Positions 62,074 through 64,000 of a DNA stretch of 64,000 nt are shown here, one piece after another; positions within the stretch are counted from its first letter, which is position 1, and each line of letters begins with the position of its first letter. The DNA is taken from NCBI GenBank assembly GCA_019634925.1, contig JAHCAL010000005.1, forward strand, positions 186,001 to 250,000, in the 5' to 3' direction. The DNA comes from Pseudomonadales bacterium (GTDB taxonomy: Bacteria; Pseudomonadota; Gammaproteobacteria; Pseudomonadales; Azotimanducaceae). A program made the translations under genes and the position numbers. The notes beneath the pieces are model-generated. The model was not told the DNA's origin and ran no database searches. It worked only from the letters and a program-made list of their open reading frames with translations.

Positions 62074-62146
62074 GCCTAAGCCTCGCCAGTCTTCCGCGCC
62101 GGCCCGCGCCTCGGCACCGGCTTATGGCACAGCGTGAGACGCCGTA

Positions 62147-62932
62147 TCAGCGCCGAGCGAACGGCGTCTGCATGAGGTGGTGCCCGCCGTCGAGGATCAG
62201 GGTTTCACCGGTCACCACCGATCCGCTGCCGAGGAAGAACAGGATCACTTCCGCGACCGTGTCGGGCGTGCAGGTCAGCTTGAGCGGCGTGCTCTGCTCG
62301 AGCGCCGCCTTGGTCCGGGCGTAGGTTTCCGCACCCATGCCCTGCTCCAGCCAATCCCCCTGGATGAAGCCGGGACAGACCGTGTTCAGGCGGATCTCCG
62401 GTCCGAGCACACGCGCCAGCGACAGCCCAAGCGTGATCAGCGCGCCCTTGGACGCTGCATAGGCGATGGAACTGCCGACGCCCATCACGCCGGCGATCGA
62501 CGCCACGTTCACGATGCTGCCGCGCCCGCCGCGCCGCATCGCCGGCTCGACGGCCCGCACCATCTGGTAGGCGCCCACCGTGTTGACCGCATAGATGCGC
62601 TGGAAATCGTCGGCGGAGAGCCCCTCGAGGTTGCGGTGGTCGCAGAAGCGGGTCGTACCGGCGTTGTTGACCAGGGCATCGATGCGGCCCCAGCGCGTGT
62701 CCGCGATCTCGGCAAGCCTGCGGCAGTCCGCATCGTTCGCCACATCGGCCTGGACTACTTCGGTCTCGACGCCGTAGGCGGCGCATGCCGCCCGGGTCGC
62801 TTCCGCACCATCCCGGTTGCTCGCGTAGTTGATCACCACGTTGCAGCCCCGCTCGGCAAGCTGTCGTGCCGTCGCGGCACCTACGCCGGATGAGCTGCCG
62901 GTCACGATCGCGACGCCACCTTCCAGATCCAT
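62147..62932 (-). CDS. Short-chain dehydrogenase/reductase
   Basis: A 261-residue SDR with AIVTGSSSGVGAATA (cofactor motif), NNAG, Ser in IVNVASIAG and YAASK (YxxxK), and the C-terminal GETLILDGGHH. Arg/Asn in NYASNRDGAE is consistent with NADP. FabG-like reductases of this type act on 3-oxoacyl or sugar substrates; no operon partner is visible. ATG at 62932 follows AGGGAG. Divergent from another SDR. Confidence 0.9.
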   Translation of the reverse strand: MDLEGGVAIVTGSSSGVGAATARQLAERGCNVVINYASNRDGAEATRAACAAYGVETEVVQADVANDADCRRLAEIADTRWGRIDALVNNAGTTRFCDHRNLEGLSADDFQRIYAVNTVGAYQMVRAVEPAMRRGGRGSIVNVASIAGVMGVGSSIAYAASKGALITLGLSLARVLGPEIRLNTVCPGFIQGDWLEQGMGAETYARTKAALEQSTPLKLTCTPDTVAEVILFFLGSGSVVTGETLILDGGHHLMQTPFARR

Positions 62933-63154
62933 GATTGATTCTCCCTGCTCGATTTGACGGCTCGCCCGTTCGACGCATCGTCGACGACCGATCACCCTGC
63001 CGTACGATGGTCGGGGACCCTATCAGAGCGTCGCGCCGATCGCCAGGCGAGCACGCGGCACAAGCGCCGGGCGTTCGAGCGCCGCGGGCCGGTGGAGCAC
63101 CGCTGGTCGATCCAGTACCATCCGCCGCGACCCGAATTCACGGAACCAGCACGC

Positions 63155-63937
63155 ATGGCATTCAAACCTTTCGATCTGACCGGCAAGGTCGTGGTCATCA
63201 CCGGCGGCAATGGCGGCATCGGCCTCGGCATGGCGACCGGACTGGCCCAGGCCGGCGCCGAAGTCAGCATATGGGGCACCCGGGCGGACAAGAACGAAGC
63301 CGCGCTGGCGAAACTCGCCGCCATCGGGCCCAAGGTCACGGCAGAGGTCTGCAACGTCGCGGACGAAGCGGACGTCGCGCGCTGCTTCGCCGCGACGCTC
63401 GGTGCGCACGGCCGCGTCGACGGCTGCTTCGCGAACGCAGGAATCGGCGGGCGCGGCACCCGGTTCGACGACACGACCGACGAGGAGTGGCAGCGGGTGC
63501 TCGCCGTCAATCTCGATGGAGTGTTCTACACGTTCAAACATGCGGCCCGACACATGCGGGAACGTGCTGAACGCGGCGATCCCGGCGGCCGGCTGGTCGG
63601 GACCGCGAGTCTCGCGGCGCTGTCCGGGCAGGCCCGCGGCGAGCACTATGCCGCCACCAAGGGTGGCCTGGTCTCCATGATCAAGGCGCTGGCCGTCGAA
63701 TACGCCCGCTACGGCGTGACCGCCCACACGATCCTGCCGGGCTGGATCGAGACCGCGATGACCGAAGGCTCGTTCCACAATCCCAAGTTCGTCGACAACG
63801 TGCTGAAGCGCATTCCGATGCGGCGCTGGGGGCAGCCGGAGGACTTCGCTGCGATCGCGGTCTACATCATGAGCGACGCGAGTGCCTACCACACCGCCGA
63901 GACGTTCCTGATCGACGGCGGCTATTACGTATTCTGA
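63155..63937 (+). CDS. Short-chain dehydrogenase/reductase
   Basis: A 260-residue SDR: VVVITGGNGGIGLGMA, ANAGIGG, Ser in GTASLAALSG, YAATK (YxxxK), and FLIDGGYYVF at the end. Asn/Arg in GTRADKNEAA suggests NADP or NAD is not fixed. It probably acts on an acyl, steroid or sugar alcohol. ATG at 63155 (MAFKPFDLTGK); the frame extends upstream to 62954 into the intergenic region without support. A HAD hydrolase starts 23 bp after its stop on the same strand. Confidence 0.9.
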   Translation: MAFKPFDLTGKVVVITGGNGGIGLGMATGLAQAGAEVSIWGTRADKNEAALAKLAAIGPKVTAEVCNVADEADVARCFAATLGAHGRVDGCFANAGIGGRGTRFDDTTDEEWQRVLAVNLDGVFYTFKHAARHMRERAERGDPGGRLVGTASLAALSGQARGEHYAATKGGLVSMIKALAVEYARYGVTAHTILPGWIETAMTEGSFHNPKFVDNVLKRIPMRRWGQPEDFAAIAVYIMSDASAYHTAETFLIDGGYYVF

Positions 63938-63960
63938 CCTGCACGCTTGGAGAACCATTC

Positions 63961-64000
63961 ATGATCGAGGCCATTCTGTGGGACTTCGGCGGGGTCCTGA
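63961..64000 (+). CDS. HAD-family hydrolase, truncated by the window edge
   Basis: Only the first 13 codons are present: MIEAILWDFGGVL. The DFGGVL motif with its Asp nucleophile marks the HAD superfamily (haloacid dehalogenase/epoxide-hydrolase N-terminal type). Function cannot be given. It follows the SDR with 23 bp between, preceded by a GGAG at 63949-63952. Confidence 0.75.
   Translation, partial: MIEAILWDFGGVL

Overview
The window is high-GC chromosomal DNA with dense gene packing, many ATGA/GTGA overlaps, and no insertion sequence, integrase, CRISPR array or rRNA. It reads as a gammaproteobacterium: the order uvrY(gacA)-uvrC-pgsA-tRNA-Cys is typical of that class, riboflavin synthase is of the E. 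coli type, and CsrA, RmuC, a bacterial FAN1, and PhoB/PhoR with extended PstC/PstA are all present. Genus cannot be assigned. Gene content (PHA plus wax-ester storage, acyl-CoA dehydrogenases, TonB2-type uptake, phosphate-starvation porin) suits a free-living, storage-accumulating heterotroph.

Layout. 1-1.9 kb: a truncated membrane histidine kinase. 1.9-6.7 kb (minus): a signalling operon of MORN-repeat protein, Ser/Thr kinase, tail-anchored double-FHA protein and metallo-beta-lactamase-fold hydrolase. 6.7-7.5 kb: TauE-like permease. 7.5-13.0 kb (minus): FAN1 nuclease, nuclease-helicase fusion and pyruvate kinase joined by ATGA overlaps, behind a LexA-like box and a perfect TATAAT. 13.0-15.6 kb (minus): enoyl-CoA hydratase, rmuC, csrA. 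15.8-18.6 kb: hybrid kinase and exported methyltransferase. 18.6-22.2 kb: small HTH protein, small lipoprotein, tRNA-Leu(UAG), DUF4397 lipoprotein, tRNA-Leu(UAA), HAD phosphatase. 22.2-25.6 kb: GYD protein and GYD-PlsC fusion, alcohol dehydrogenase, tandem UspA protein.

25.6-32.8 kb is a carbon-storage island: phaC, SDR, phasin, wax-ester synthase/DGAT, phaR, and two paralogous alpha/beta hydrolases on either side of phaR. 32.9-36.4 kb holds a 37-residue membrane protein behind a perfect FNR/Anr site, tRNA-Cys, pgsA, uvrC and uvrY. 36.5-42.0 kb has two acyl-CoA dehydrogenases, an HDOD-like histidine kinase and pyrF. 42.3-45.1 kb has a PilZ protein and a DUF1631 protein; 45.2-45.8 kb ribE. 45.9-51.3 kb (minus) is a DUF3450/TtpC-like/ExbB/ExbD/TonB/TPR energy-transduction operon.

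52.0-62.1 kb is a Pho regulon: a phosphate-selective porin behind two Pho boxes, then phoB-phoR-pstSCAB-phoU behind another, each with a -10 element 10 bp downstream. A further Pho-box-like site lies about 33 kb away near 19.1 kb. The window ends with two SDR dehydrogenases and the first 13 codons of a HAD hydrolase. UvrY and CsrA together suggest a Gac/Csr circuit; PhaR, phasin and PhaC form a self-contained storage circuit.
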